Source: Pomphorhynchus laevis (lineage: Eukaryota > Acanthocephala > Palaeacanthocephala > Echinorhynchida > Pomphorhynchidae). Taken from it: a stretch of DNA of 64,000 nucleotides. Location: assembly GCA_012934845.2 (NCBI GenBank), contig WNNJ02003593.1, positions 310,001-374,000 on the forward strand, given 5' to 3'. The position numbers and the translations under genes are program-made. The notes below the pieces were generated by a model. The model made no database searches, had not been told where the DNA came from, and was given only the letters and a program-made list of their open reading frames with translations. Positions 45,544 to 56,600 of the stretch are shown piece after piece (within the stretch, counting starts at the first letter, position 1; each line of letters starts with the position of its first letter).

Positions 45544-48500
45544 ACCAGTGAATAATAGCGGCTCGTGTAAGCAATTAATATTCACAATAATCAAAAAAAT
45601 GTTTGATCCTAGTTTTCCGATACAGTGATCGGAAATCCACATTATAATTTGTTGTCGTCCCTAATAAATTGCTCTTAAAAATGGTTTATTTTAATTGATG
45701 GCTTTTAATTGAATCTACTGTCAATTTTTGCAATTCATACAGCCATTTAATTTACTCGGTACTATTAAAACAGTGCGTGTAAATTTTACGTGTATTTCAT
45801 TTTCATTTGTGAAGAAGTAATATCACAGTTCATCCTTTCTTGTTTGATTTTAAGTCGCTTCGTTGCGCTTATTTAGTATAATTGTCTCTGATCTCGAATT
45901 GTAATTATCGCCTCTGCAGCAGTCATATTTCTTTGCATACGCACAGCTTCGTCGTATTACACACAAACAATCCATTCAGTTCTCGAGAAGTCATTTCATC
46001 GCGAATAGTTGTTTCTCGATAATTCTGTCACTTTATTCTTAAAATGAGCAGCAACCTATATATATAAAGCTTTTGTTAGCAATTACGCAAGCTGACTATT
46101 TCAACGCCTATCGTGTTTTCAATATTGCTCTAATATTTTTCCTAACCCGGAAGCGGCGTCGCACTTGTAAGGAAGGGATATGCGTTGTGTTTCTTGTACT
46201 TTTTACGGTGTATACATTTTCTTTCAGTTTCTGCTTTATCAACTATAATTGAACGCGTGGAACTAATTATTTTGTACTTTCGTTTAATTTTCTCTTTGCT
46301 GATTTGCTGCAATATAACTGACATTTTTTGAGTTACGCTGGTCGTTTTCGAAATAATCATGTACATATGTGCATTAAAATTACGATGGAATTAATTAGGA
46401 AATATAAGCTCTTATGAATACACGCATTTGTACATAGAGATCCGTTGAAATGTAAGAAATTTTAATATTTATATATAAATTGAGTTATTGTGGAACATTT
46501 GTCTGCGATCCATTATTGGACTTATATTTTTGAATTCTTCTACACAACTGGTGTGACATTTTAAATATTTTAATCATGTTTTATTTAAAGCATTAATTTG
46601 CGAAGCGTTTTAAAATGAGACCTTTGATCATTCTATCTTAAATTTGGTTATAAAAATATCTCGGTCTGGTTATATACTACATAGTATCTTATAGATAAAA
46701 TAAATATAGTATCTTCTGTATACTTCTATATATTTTTCATTTGAAGTATACGGAATAAATATATAATAGAGCTGAATTCAATAGCTGCGGGCTGGGATAC
46801 TTTGAAAGTATAGGATACTTTCAAATACTAAATTATCATAATAGTATCCAATACATTTATTAATGAATTTAATGGCAAGTGTATATTTTCTATTGTTATT
46901 ATAAGCATTTATTGTACGATTATAGTATTTTGTATTACAATAACTGTCTATTATACAACTTAGCCTATCATAGTCGTTAATTAATTTTTGATTTATTGAA
47001 CATATGATATCTTTAGAAAAACTTCTTATATTTACATAAAGATCTTTTAGCTTATTATCACTTAAAAGTTGTTTTAATATTTCTAATCGTTCATTTATAT
47101 ACATATCTTTTTTATATTTATTGTCCCATTATAGTATTTTAGATTACAATATATATAGTGGTTGTATATATACAGACACCCACTATATATTTTAATGGAT
47201 TGTCCCCACAGCAATTTGATCTGTAAAATGCGCAAGCCTCAGTCAATTAAGCAAAGTGTCGGAAAGCCATCGTAATGTACATGGAGTACCACAGTGGGTA
47301 CTTCATTTATATCCGAACAGGAAAGTTTATATAATGACGACCAGTTTAGCACCGAAATGATGATGTACTCGGCATCATTTATCAAAGTACTCACCGAGTA
47401 CTCCATCATTTCGATGCTGAAGTGGTCGTCTAGAAGTGATATGTTGCCTAAAGTCGTGAATCAAAGTCTTGTCTATATATTAATTTTATTGTTTTTGATT
47501 TTTAAACCAATTTTAAATCCATCTGGATATTTTTAGCAGCTTATAAATTGCTAATTTTAGAATTATTATATATATTTCTTCGATCGTATTTTTCGTCATT
47601 GTTAGATTTATTGTGACACATGTGCGATTATAATTAATTAATAATTAATTAATTTAATTATTTAATTTAATTAATTTATAATTAATTCATGATACTCGCA
47701 TACTGAAGATCACACGTTTACATGATAATCAAGCTGTTGTTTACGATGTTGCTATCGAGATATGTATTCGCACATATATTCTCAAGATGATTATTTTTTA
47801 ATATCGACGGTATTAAATTTGATTTATTATATGTTTGTACGTCATCTGTTCTTAATTTATTAAATTCATTTTTTAAATCGTTTACGTTTAAAATGTTATG
47901 TCTTTTTCTAGCGATAATGATGCCAGTTTATAACCGTCTATTGTGAAAATGGTATTGATCTTTATAATTTATCAATGAGGTGTTATATATTAAACAATTC
48001 TCGATGTAATTTTATGATATTATTTTTTAACAATATTTTGATTGCCAATTCTAACAAGTATTAATATCTAGCTAAATGAACTATGAATGAACTATTAATC
48101 TATAAATGCTAAATGAACTTAAGAATGCTAAAATGTTAAGAAGTTGTGAATGCTAAATGCAATTTAGCATACTCTAACGTACTATGGAGGTAGTTTTAAA
48201 TGCCTCTATTTTAAGGCGTCGCATATCTTCTAAAGCGAGGTGGCAGGATTTTGGTATTCCATTCTGTGCTAACAATTCCCTCATACAGCTGGCTATACAT
48301 CAGAGTTGACAGATAACGAAAGAAATTGAAATTTGCCAAAGAAAATCCAAAAATGATATCTACGCTTAGCATTTCTTTCTAACTAGTACATTTTGTCTTT
48401 GGCAGAAAAGGTCGATCGACATTAAAACTTGAGAATGGCGCAATGCGTCTTGATTTTTGCTGTTTACAAATCATTCATGTGGACGCACGATCGAAGTTTC

Positions 48501-49873
48501 TATGGCTAGATTTATTTTTAGATCTCTCCTGTAATATTTGCTAGAACAAAAACATTTCCTGGAAGAATAAAGTATATATCGACACCTACAATTGGTTCAA
48601 GTTGAATTGAATACAATACTTGGTACTTTCCGAGTTCAAGTAGCTGCACGCTCGACATTTTTCACAATGAGGTGGCGAGTAATGGTCCTCACAGATTAGT
48701 CCAAAAAATGAATATGTTCCAATTAATAGTGACGATGATTATTTAAAAATATCTTAGCGTTAGCTATTGTAGTTATGTCAAAAGTGATGTTTTTATTTTG
48801 ACCAGAGTTTATTATATCTAGATTTTTTTACTGTGAATGAATATAATAAAAGAATAAATTGAATTAACTAAATAAAATCCCTTAAATTCAACAGTTCCTA
48901 CTAAAAACAGATGGTTCTTAAGAAGAAAATAAAGTTAATTTTTATTGCGAAATGATATTTTGCACGTTGATTATAATTGCCTTGTCGATTGGCCATGCCG
49001 GGTATTTTATTTGAAAGATTTAAATAAACTATTGTACTTTGCATGTTCTTTAAAGTTTTAAATTTTCTTACAGAAAACGTTTCTCTTCCTCAACATTAAG
49101 AAAGAGAAAATAATAAAAACGCATTTAGATGATTCGCAATTTGAAACTGAATCATTTAATGAAAATTCTATGTTATAGTCTGATTCTCCTTTAATCGTGC
49201 TATTAACTGTTTTTATCATTGATGATTATTGTTACCAAGAACAAATGAATGCATCCTTTATTCAATTTAACTATTTTGACCTTACATGTAGCATTTAAAA
49301 AACAATATTGCTGTCTTGTTTTTCTTTTGATAATTAGATTTGATTATTATACGTGATCGTTACTATTTTTAAATGAAGAAATATCGTGTAAGGAATGATG
49401 TACGTTTGATGTCTGGTATTAATATTTGTATTTTTGCAATTAACAATTTTGATAATTATTTGCTCTTTGGATTCACTTCCCAAATTTTTATAAATTAAAT
49501 AATATATCCCAGATATATTTTTAATTTTCTTTTATATGCGACTTGACTCTGTTTTCGTAAAGATTCGTGTTTTATTGTCATATAAGTTGTTTTCTTTATG
49601 CATATTCAAATCGGTGCATATGCAAATATTCTCATTTTTAAGTTGTACAAATAAAATGATAACTTAAAAGTTAAGGCTACAATATTATTACTTTTTGTAT
49701 TATTACTTTTACGTATGCAATACTATTTATAAATAAAAAATAAAGATAAATAATAAATAATTATATTAGATTTTATACAATTTATAGTTATATAACAATA
49801 AAATTTATCATAAAGAATTATTGGAGTAGACAACTCAGAAAATTCTAAAAATAATGATTTGAAGATGCTAACA
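45544..49873. other. Spacer; no confident gene
   Basis: Two minus-strand frames are longer than chance words: 47104-46778 (108 codons, Asn/Tyr/Ile-rich, starts MYINERLEILKQLLSD) and 46366-46142 (74 codons, basic, starts MYMIISKTTSVTQKMS, with a possible GTTAGG donor near its end). I recognise neither, and AT-richness can produce both. A foldback sequence lies at 47335-47434. The region 48190-48680 is slightly less AT-rich but shows no motif. Confidence 0.35.
47335..47434. repeat. Foldback repeat, about 39-bp arms
   Basis: GACGACCAGTTTAGCACCGA (47336) continuing AATGATGATGTACTCGG is mirrored by CCGAGTACTCCATCATTTCG continuing ATGCTGAAGTGGTCGTC, with a loop of about 20 nt (GCATCATTTATCAAAGTACT region). 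About five mismatches separate the arms. It is probably the core of a foldback or MITE-like element. Confidence 0.65.
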
Positions 49874-50220
49874 GAGGTTAGTGAAATATCAAATAAAAAG
49901 ATTTCCTCTTTTTTATCCAGTTTCAATAATTCTTTATCAATAATGAATCATTATTAACTATTTACGATTAAATTTATTATCAAAATTTAAAATAAAAGTC
50001 AATTGTTGTGAAATGACTAATAAATAATATACGATGTATCCGAATAAGAATCAGATGTTATCAGGAGGAACTGATATGAAAGTTTGCTTTTATCCGAACA
50101 TAATTTTAACGAATAATAATATTTATTACATATTTTTAGTATCTAACCCTTATTTTTGACGATTTCTGTCAAAAATACTGATATTATGCATTGATACTGC
50201 ATTATTTTCTGCAAATATGT
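49874..50220 (-). repeat. Segmental duplication unit 1
   Basis: A 347-bp unit beginning GAGGTTAGTGAAATATC and ending at TTTTCTGCAAATA. It contains, in reverse, the tail side of the hairpin repeat (GAATCAGATGTTATCAGGAG then GAACTGATATGAAAG). Unit 3 is co-linear over its whole length with only a few differences. Confidence 0.85.
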
Positions 50221-50311
50221 TATGGATAGTAAATAATACGCTTTGTATTGGAATATGATATTACACTATATAATAACGTTTCATATGAAGAAATACATTA
50301 TCAGCGTTTAT

Positions 50312-50548
50312 TGTGACCTGCTGCGATGTTGGGTCGAGGAATCCTTTATGCCTTATAATTACATATATGAACAACTAAAGTCTTATCTTTTTTGTGACCT
50401 GCTGCGATGTTGGGTCGAGAAATCCTTTATGCCTTATAATTACATATATGAACAACTAAAGTCTTATCTTTTTTGTGACCTGCTGCAATGTTGGGTTGAA
50501 GAATCCTGTATGCATTATAGTTACATGTATGAACAACTAAATCTTAGC
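50312..50548 (+). repeat. 81-bp tandem repeat, three units
   Basis: Units start TGTGACCTGCTGCGATGTTG at 50312, 50393 and 50474. Each carries GGGTCGAGGAATCC-type sequence, the left arm and loop of the hairpin repeat. Since 81 is a multiple of 3, one frame reads a 27-residue repeat (CDLLRCWVEESFMPYNYIYE ...) three times over 107 codons (50243-50566). The frame is probably an accident of the period; there is no start context or similarity to support a protein. Confidence 0.85.
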
Positions 50549-51222
50549 GGTATTCATAAAACTTGAAAATATTTAACTTTTAAATTCTTAATTAAAATGA
50601 AAACTGTTGTGTATACACACATTTAGTCAGATTCAAGTCTTATTTTTATTAAGTTATAGTAGCTGAGTTGTTTTTGTGATTTCGCATTCATTAGAGATTA
50701 TTTTTATACGGTTTTGTCTCTTTATATCATCCTCATTGCTTGTAGTTGTTATTGATCGGATAATCCTTTCTAAATATCACAAATTTTAATATTTAATTTT
50801 TTTAAGCATTAGTATTTCACAATACAGTTGTTTGCGATATCTTTATTTGTCGAAATTATAGTCCAGATAATATTTTCGTATTAATTTTTTAAAATTTTGT
50901 TAATAGATTTTTTATTTTGAATATTAACGTTGTAACTTTTTCATTTATGCATTCTTTTCTCTAGATGATGATATCAGGTCAAACACAAAATTTCATAAAA
51001 ACTGTAATCTTTTGCTGTAGTAATGCCGATATTTGCTATAAAGTAAACTTGTGCATCCAGGTATGTGTTATGATTTAGTGTTTACGTTTTTAAAATACTA
51101 CATTAAAGTATATTTATTGCATATAACAGATAAAATTTAAAGGAAGAAGCTGTGCCATATCATTTTAACACAACAATTCATCTGTAAATAGACAGATAGT
51201 CCTGTTTTGCTCATTTATAGTT

Positions 51223-51500
51223 ATGAATCATTATCAACTATTTACGATTAAATTTATTATCAAAATTTAAAATAAAAGTCAATTGCTGTGAAATGACTAA
51301 TAAATAATATACGATGTATTCCGAATAAGAATCAGATGTTATCAGGAGGAACTGATATGAAAGTTTGCTTTTATCCGAACATAATTTTAACGAATAATAA
51401 TATTTATTACATATTTTTAGTATCTAACCCTTATTTTTGACGATTTCTGTCAAAAATACTGATATTATGCATTGATACTGCATTATTTTCTGCAAATAAT
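51223..51500 (-). repeat. Segmental duplication unit 2
   Basis: About 280 bp, from ATGAATCATTATCAACTATT to the GCATTATTTTCTGCAAATAA end. Matches units 1 and 3 but lacks their first 65-70 bp. It includes the same reversed hairpin-repeat tail. Confidence 0.85.
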
Positions 51501-51577
51501 GAGAATAATTAATAACTATAATTATAGTATTTTAATATTAATATTTAATTTTAATATTTTTTAAATATTTTTCTAAA

Positions 51578-51925
51578 GAGGTTAGTGAAATATCAAATAA
51601 AAAGATTTCCTCTTTTTTATCCAGTTTCAATAATTCTTTATCAATAATGGATCATTATCAACTATTTACGATTAAATTTATTATCAAAATTTAAAATAAA
51701 AGTCAATTGCTGTGAAATGACTAATAAATAATATACGATGTATCCGAATAAGAATCAGATGTTATCAGGAGGAACTGATATGAAAGTTTGCTTTTATCCG
51801 AACATAATTTTAACGAATAATAATATTTATTACATATTTTTAGTATCTAACCCTTATTTTTGACGATTTCTGTCAAAAATACTGATATTATGCATTGATA
51901 CTGCATTATTTTCTGCAAATAATGA
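51578..51925 (-). repeat. Segmental duplication unit 3
   Basis: Co-linear with unit 1 from GAGGTTAGTGAAATATC onwards. Units 2 and 3 share the downstream words AATGAGAATAATTAATAACT ATAATT, showing that they also share a right flank which unit 1 lacks. Confidence 0.85.
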
Positions 51926-52284
51926 GAATAATTAATAACTATAATTTTTAATAATATATAATAATAACCTTATTATTATATATTTCATCAGAATGCTCAC
52001 TTTACCGCGATATTTTATTAAGATCGTTTAAGTATTATTATTTTAATAATATTTAATTATTATTAATATTTAATTTTTAATATTTATATTTAATTAATTA
52101 ATTTATAAAGTTCATTAAATTATAAAAAAATAAATTTAAAAATAAATTTAAAATAAATTTAAACTCTAAAATAGAAAGCATTTATGGATGGATAATAAAT
52201 AATACGTTTTGTATTGGATTAAGAAATTTCATATATAATAAAGATTACATCTGAAAAAGTACATGATAATAAAAATATTTATTT

Positions 52285-52560
52285 TTACGTGATAAATAGT
52301 GCCGGCGCACGCTTACATGACCACGAAAACATCTATATCAAAAGTCGATAAGGTGTGAACGGAGGAGGTGTTTGAATGTGATAAGGGAGGGAGCGCGGCG
52401 GACGTCGAGGGGAGTTGATTCCAGGCGAGTGAGGCGGCGACGAGGAAGGATCGGAGACCATAGTTGTTGGAGTAATTGGGAACGTGGAGTAAGAGGGTAT
52501 GACGGGAACGCAACGATAGCGAGGTGGGGCGAGTGTCGTCTAAGAAAGAAAAGTTGATAA
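52285..52560 (-). mobile_element. Family K LINE, copy K7 (3' end, subtype 2)
   Basis: On the minus strand, LRSRHTLLLHVPNYSNNYGL then RSFLVAASLAWNQLPST matches the family K C-terminus. It is followed by the 3' tail GTGCGCCGGCAC and CGTAAAAATAAAT. It is shorter than K6 and of the same tail subtype. The C-terminal reading frame is partly open. Confidence 0.78.
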
Positions 52561-53633
52561 ACTAAATATAAATAATTAATATTTATATTTAATTATTATT
52601 TTATAAAGTTCATTTAATTATTGCTAACTAATTTATTCTTACTAAGTGTTCATATAATTTTTAAAGTCACGTTGTTCAATTACCTCAGTTGAAACAATCA
52701 TGTTGTAAATGTTGGCCTATTTAGATATTTTTATTAAAATTTTATTAAAATTGTTTTAAGAATTTGAAAAAATTCTTAAAATACTTGACTGGTTCATTAT
52801 AACATGACAACAAATTTGTATTCCCTTTATGATAAGAAATATTCCGTTTTTTGGTTGAGGTACAATATTCGATACCTGATAAGATAGCACTTCATTTGGA
52901 TTATCTTTAATCTTTATTCTAATACATGCTATGTCAGTTATTAATCGGTTTATAAAAATACTGGGTTATAAAGTTTTTTTTAACTTATTAATGGTACAAA
53001 ATATGTCAACATCAGTTAAGTGATCTGAATTGATGACTTTTGACGTGATTTAAACGCAATACATTGTTTTCGAGCTGAATATTGTTGATATTAGTTGGGA
53101 CAACGTGGAATAGTATAATTTCGAGCTAATTTATTCTTAAATATTCCTATAATGTTCATATAATATTCAACGTCACGTTGTTTAACAACCTCAGTTGAAA
53201 CACATTTTTTAACGATATTCTATTTGGATGTTTTTTATCAGTTCTTTAATTTTATTATTCAAGTGTTTTGTACTCCTAATGAAATAGGACAATTTCGTTT
53301 ATATTAATAATTTCCACCAATAAATTTTTTTACATTTTGGAGCAAAGACATTGCAAATTTGACGACAAGCGTACAAAATACCTGACAGGTATAAAAAACA
53401 CAAATTAAGGGACCTTTTTAATAAATAAAGTTTATATAAAAACGTATACAAAAACAAGAAAATCACGAATCTAAGATGCATTAAAAAATACGCAACAAAA
53501 AAGTTGTACAATGTAAAAGCCCGTTTAAAAAACAAAGGCAAAATATTGGTGCTAATCGCTTGGATTGTAATTAATATATTGTCACGGGTATTTACAGGTT
53601 TTGACTTTTTAATAATCTAAATGGAGATAATTA
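52561..53633. other. Spacer 3' of the EPC gene
   Basis: Apart from the diverged hairpin repeat, it holds AT-rich DNA with no recognisable gene. The words AGTTGAAACA..CATG and AACGTCACGTTGTT occur twice (about 52670 and 53175), so about 100 bp may be duplicated. The EPC 3' UTR should lie in its right part; no clear AATAAA was pinned to it. Confidence 0.4.
52855..53060 (+). repeat. Hairpin repeat family, diverged copy
   Basis: GATAAGATAGCACTTCATTTGG, then ATCTTTATTCTAATACATGC, TATGTCAGTTATTAATCGG and a terminal AACATCAGTTAAGTGATCTG keep the order of the right arm, CTTATTCTGATAC, TATTTATTAGTC and CTCAGTTATCTGATCTG blocks of copies 2-4, with many substitutions. Confidence 0.45.
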
Positions 53634-56600
53634 TTATAAAACTTGTACTAAGATTGCGTTACTTTGTTTCTCTATGTACAGGAAGCTCCGTTCTCCATTG
53701 TTTTCAGCAACAACAATTGAAGTAAATGCCAATCCGGAATTTCGTCCATCGCCATTCTGCTCCAACACAGATTCTTCAAGCTCACTAGAAATGTTTGTAC
53801 AACAATGCCTTTTATTTAACTGAACAGACGTTTCAGCATTAAATTGTTCATTGTTGTTATCGGTCCGACTCAATAGGGGATCATTTCGCTGCCTTATCAT
53901 TACTGGCTTCCTGTTAAATCAGATAGTCAATTTGTGTTATCTTATTGTTTCCACAAACTCATCTTACCCAATTATCTGCCCTGGAGTACCTGAATATCTA
54001 TCAACTACAATTGTACCATATCTGGTAAGACGTCTTCTTATCAGACCAAGGTAGATTGGCTTGTCATTCACCATCATCGAAGTCGGGTGGAATGTAAGCT
54101 CTGGCAATATTTGCGGCCGATTAAAGTCACATTCGAACATATCAAACTACAATGTTAACAGAAAAACAGGTTAGTTCATGAAATGTTAATAAAGAATTGT
54201 TTTATAGTTATTGTTTTCTATTCACTGTGAATATAATCAAAATAGATCAACTTTCATTTAACAAATCAAAATTTACAGTCTCTGACCAGACTGTCGAATT
54301 TATAGAATAAACGATCGATTGCTCCCTCGTTTTTTTTTGATTTTAAGCCAACGTAATCATCATTTATATAATAAAAATTAGACTAAAAAAATATAGTACG
54401 CGAATCCGTTTTGATAATAAATAACATCTAATTAATAAATCGGCGTTATCGCATTATTGAAGTCATTTATGACTAACTGGATGACCTCCGATTCCCAACT
54501 TTATAAAATAAAAATTTATTGATATATTTAAAGGACTAACCAATAAATTGTTGTGTTTTACGATATTTCAATTTCAGAAAAGTTATCCTCGCTTTTTCCT
54601 GAATATAATAGCCGAAAAAAGAAAATATCGTATAAACGGTTTTTGTTTTTAAATCATGAAATGAATAAATAAATTTATATTATTAGAAATAACCATTTGT
54701 TTAAATAAATCAGTACTAATTTCTAAATGATTAGTAATAATCGTTTTATATAAAAAATTAAAATTGATTTTATATAAAAATAAGTAATAAAAATTGATTT
54801 CTGAAATTATTCTTAGCATTTCGTCCTAAAATTTAGTGAACTTAAATCTGCGATGTTTATTTGAAATTAGAATAAATATGTTTTTATATCGAGTCGAAGA
54901 GTTGCATTTTTACCGGATAAGTATTATTTGTTACAATTCGATCCTATATTTTAAAAGTAATACGTTACCAGTTTTATCGAAATTGTCGACTATCAAGGTG
55001 TTGAATTAATTTATAGCATCACATCTTAGATATTGTTTTGCTAATTTTAAATGCATTTAGGCATGCACTTGAAGTTCAATAAATCACATACTTAAAAATA
55101 TATTTTAAACTTTATCATCTATGATTTTATACATTTCTGCGAATTACTTCAGTTATAAAGTTGATTATTGTCTAGATGTGACTACAATTCATTTGTAAAA
55201 GCAATTGTCAATTGCCGTGATTATTTAGTTATTTAAATATTTTGATTTTTTCCATTATTTATTATTTCCTTTAATTAAAAATAAATTATTATAAATTAAT
55301 TTATTAATAAATTTATAAATATTATAAATTTAAAGTTTAATTTATTTAATTTGTAGATTTAATTAATTAATCTGTAAAACAGTAAATATGATTAAAAACG
55401 AATTATTTATTTAATATATCGTATACATGAGATAGTTGGTTCGACTCTACAATAAATTGAGAAAGTTGTGCATTTCTATAAGAATTGTTTTTGAAGGACT
55501 ATTATCATACATTGTACTGTTAAAAATACTTTTTTTAGTTATTCTCTTGAATTATTTCCAATTAACTCAATTTATAAATTTGTTTAGCGTCATTCTTAAC
55601 GCAGAGTGCGTGACGCTTATACAAATCACATGATTAAAATATGATTTTAATCATGAAAATTAAATAAATTTAATTTTCCAGCTGTTGGGTAAGTTTAATA
55701 GAAAAGATGTAAATATGAAGCACCTCGCTATTTCATTATTTCGTTTGTATGTCTCTAAAGCGATACTTTTTAATGTAAAGATGCATTAATCAATAATTAG
55801 AAAGCCAATATTTCGTGATATGACGATTGGGACATGCTCGTTATAGCCAGAAATACAAGTATTTTAATAACAATCGTTTTTCAATTTTTAAGCATTTGCT
55901 AAATCATTCGACAATTTAATATTTTATTTATTATTGTTTAAAGTATTAAATAGCAGTTTTAAAAATAGTTTTACTGTTTTATAATAGTAATCACTAACGG
56001 TTAATAAATAATGCTTTGTAGGAATACAAACAGCATCAATGTGACTTAGTAATCAGTAATTTTAAATTATTAATTACTATAATTATCAAGAAATTTTTTA
56101 TTTGTTTTGTATTTAGACAACTAAATATATCATTACAACGAATATTCTTTTTCAAATAGGTGAGTGAACTGTTGTAGTTTATTAAAATTTTTGATCTTAT
56201 CTTGATTTAAGTTACATTTTAGAAAAATAAACAAATTTAATTATTTTTACAATGTATTGATTATAATTATTTAAATTTGTTAATAACTTGATTTATTAAT
56301 TAATAATTTTAAACTTTAAATGTACTACTTGGTTAACATAATTAATAACTGAATTAAAAACTATTAAGAATTTAATTCAAGTTATTATCAATAGCTTGAT
56401 TAATGCAATTCTTAAAATTGTTAAAATTAAAGATAATTCATAATTAATATATGATGATTAATAAATTAATTAAAGTTATTAATAAAATTGTTCATAACTT
56501 AATTCATTAATTATTTATAATTTCCTACATTAAAAAATACAATTTAATTAAAGATAATAATTAATTTTAAATATCCAGGAACTATCAGGTATATTTGAAC

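Noticed and set aside
46778-47104. Minus-strand 108-codon Asn/Tyr/Ile-rich frame as a gene
   Set aside because: Composition is what AT-rich DNA yields by chance, there is no motif or exon partner, and its end overlaps repeat-like sequence. Kept only as a remark.
50243-50566. 107-codon frame with three 27-residue repeats as a protein gene
   Set aside because: The repeat comes from non-coding hairpin-repeat DNA and the frame is kept only because the period is 81 bp; no start context, splice sites or similarity.
53851-54054. Plus-strand frame of 67 codons across the last EPC intron
   Set aside because: It lies opposite two well-supported minus-strand EPC exons with matching splice phases; it is a shadow.
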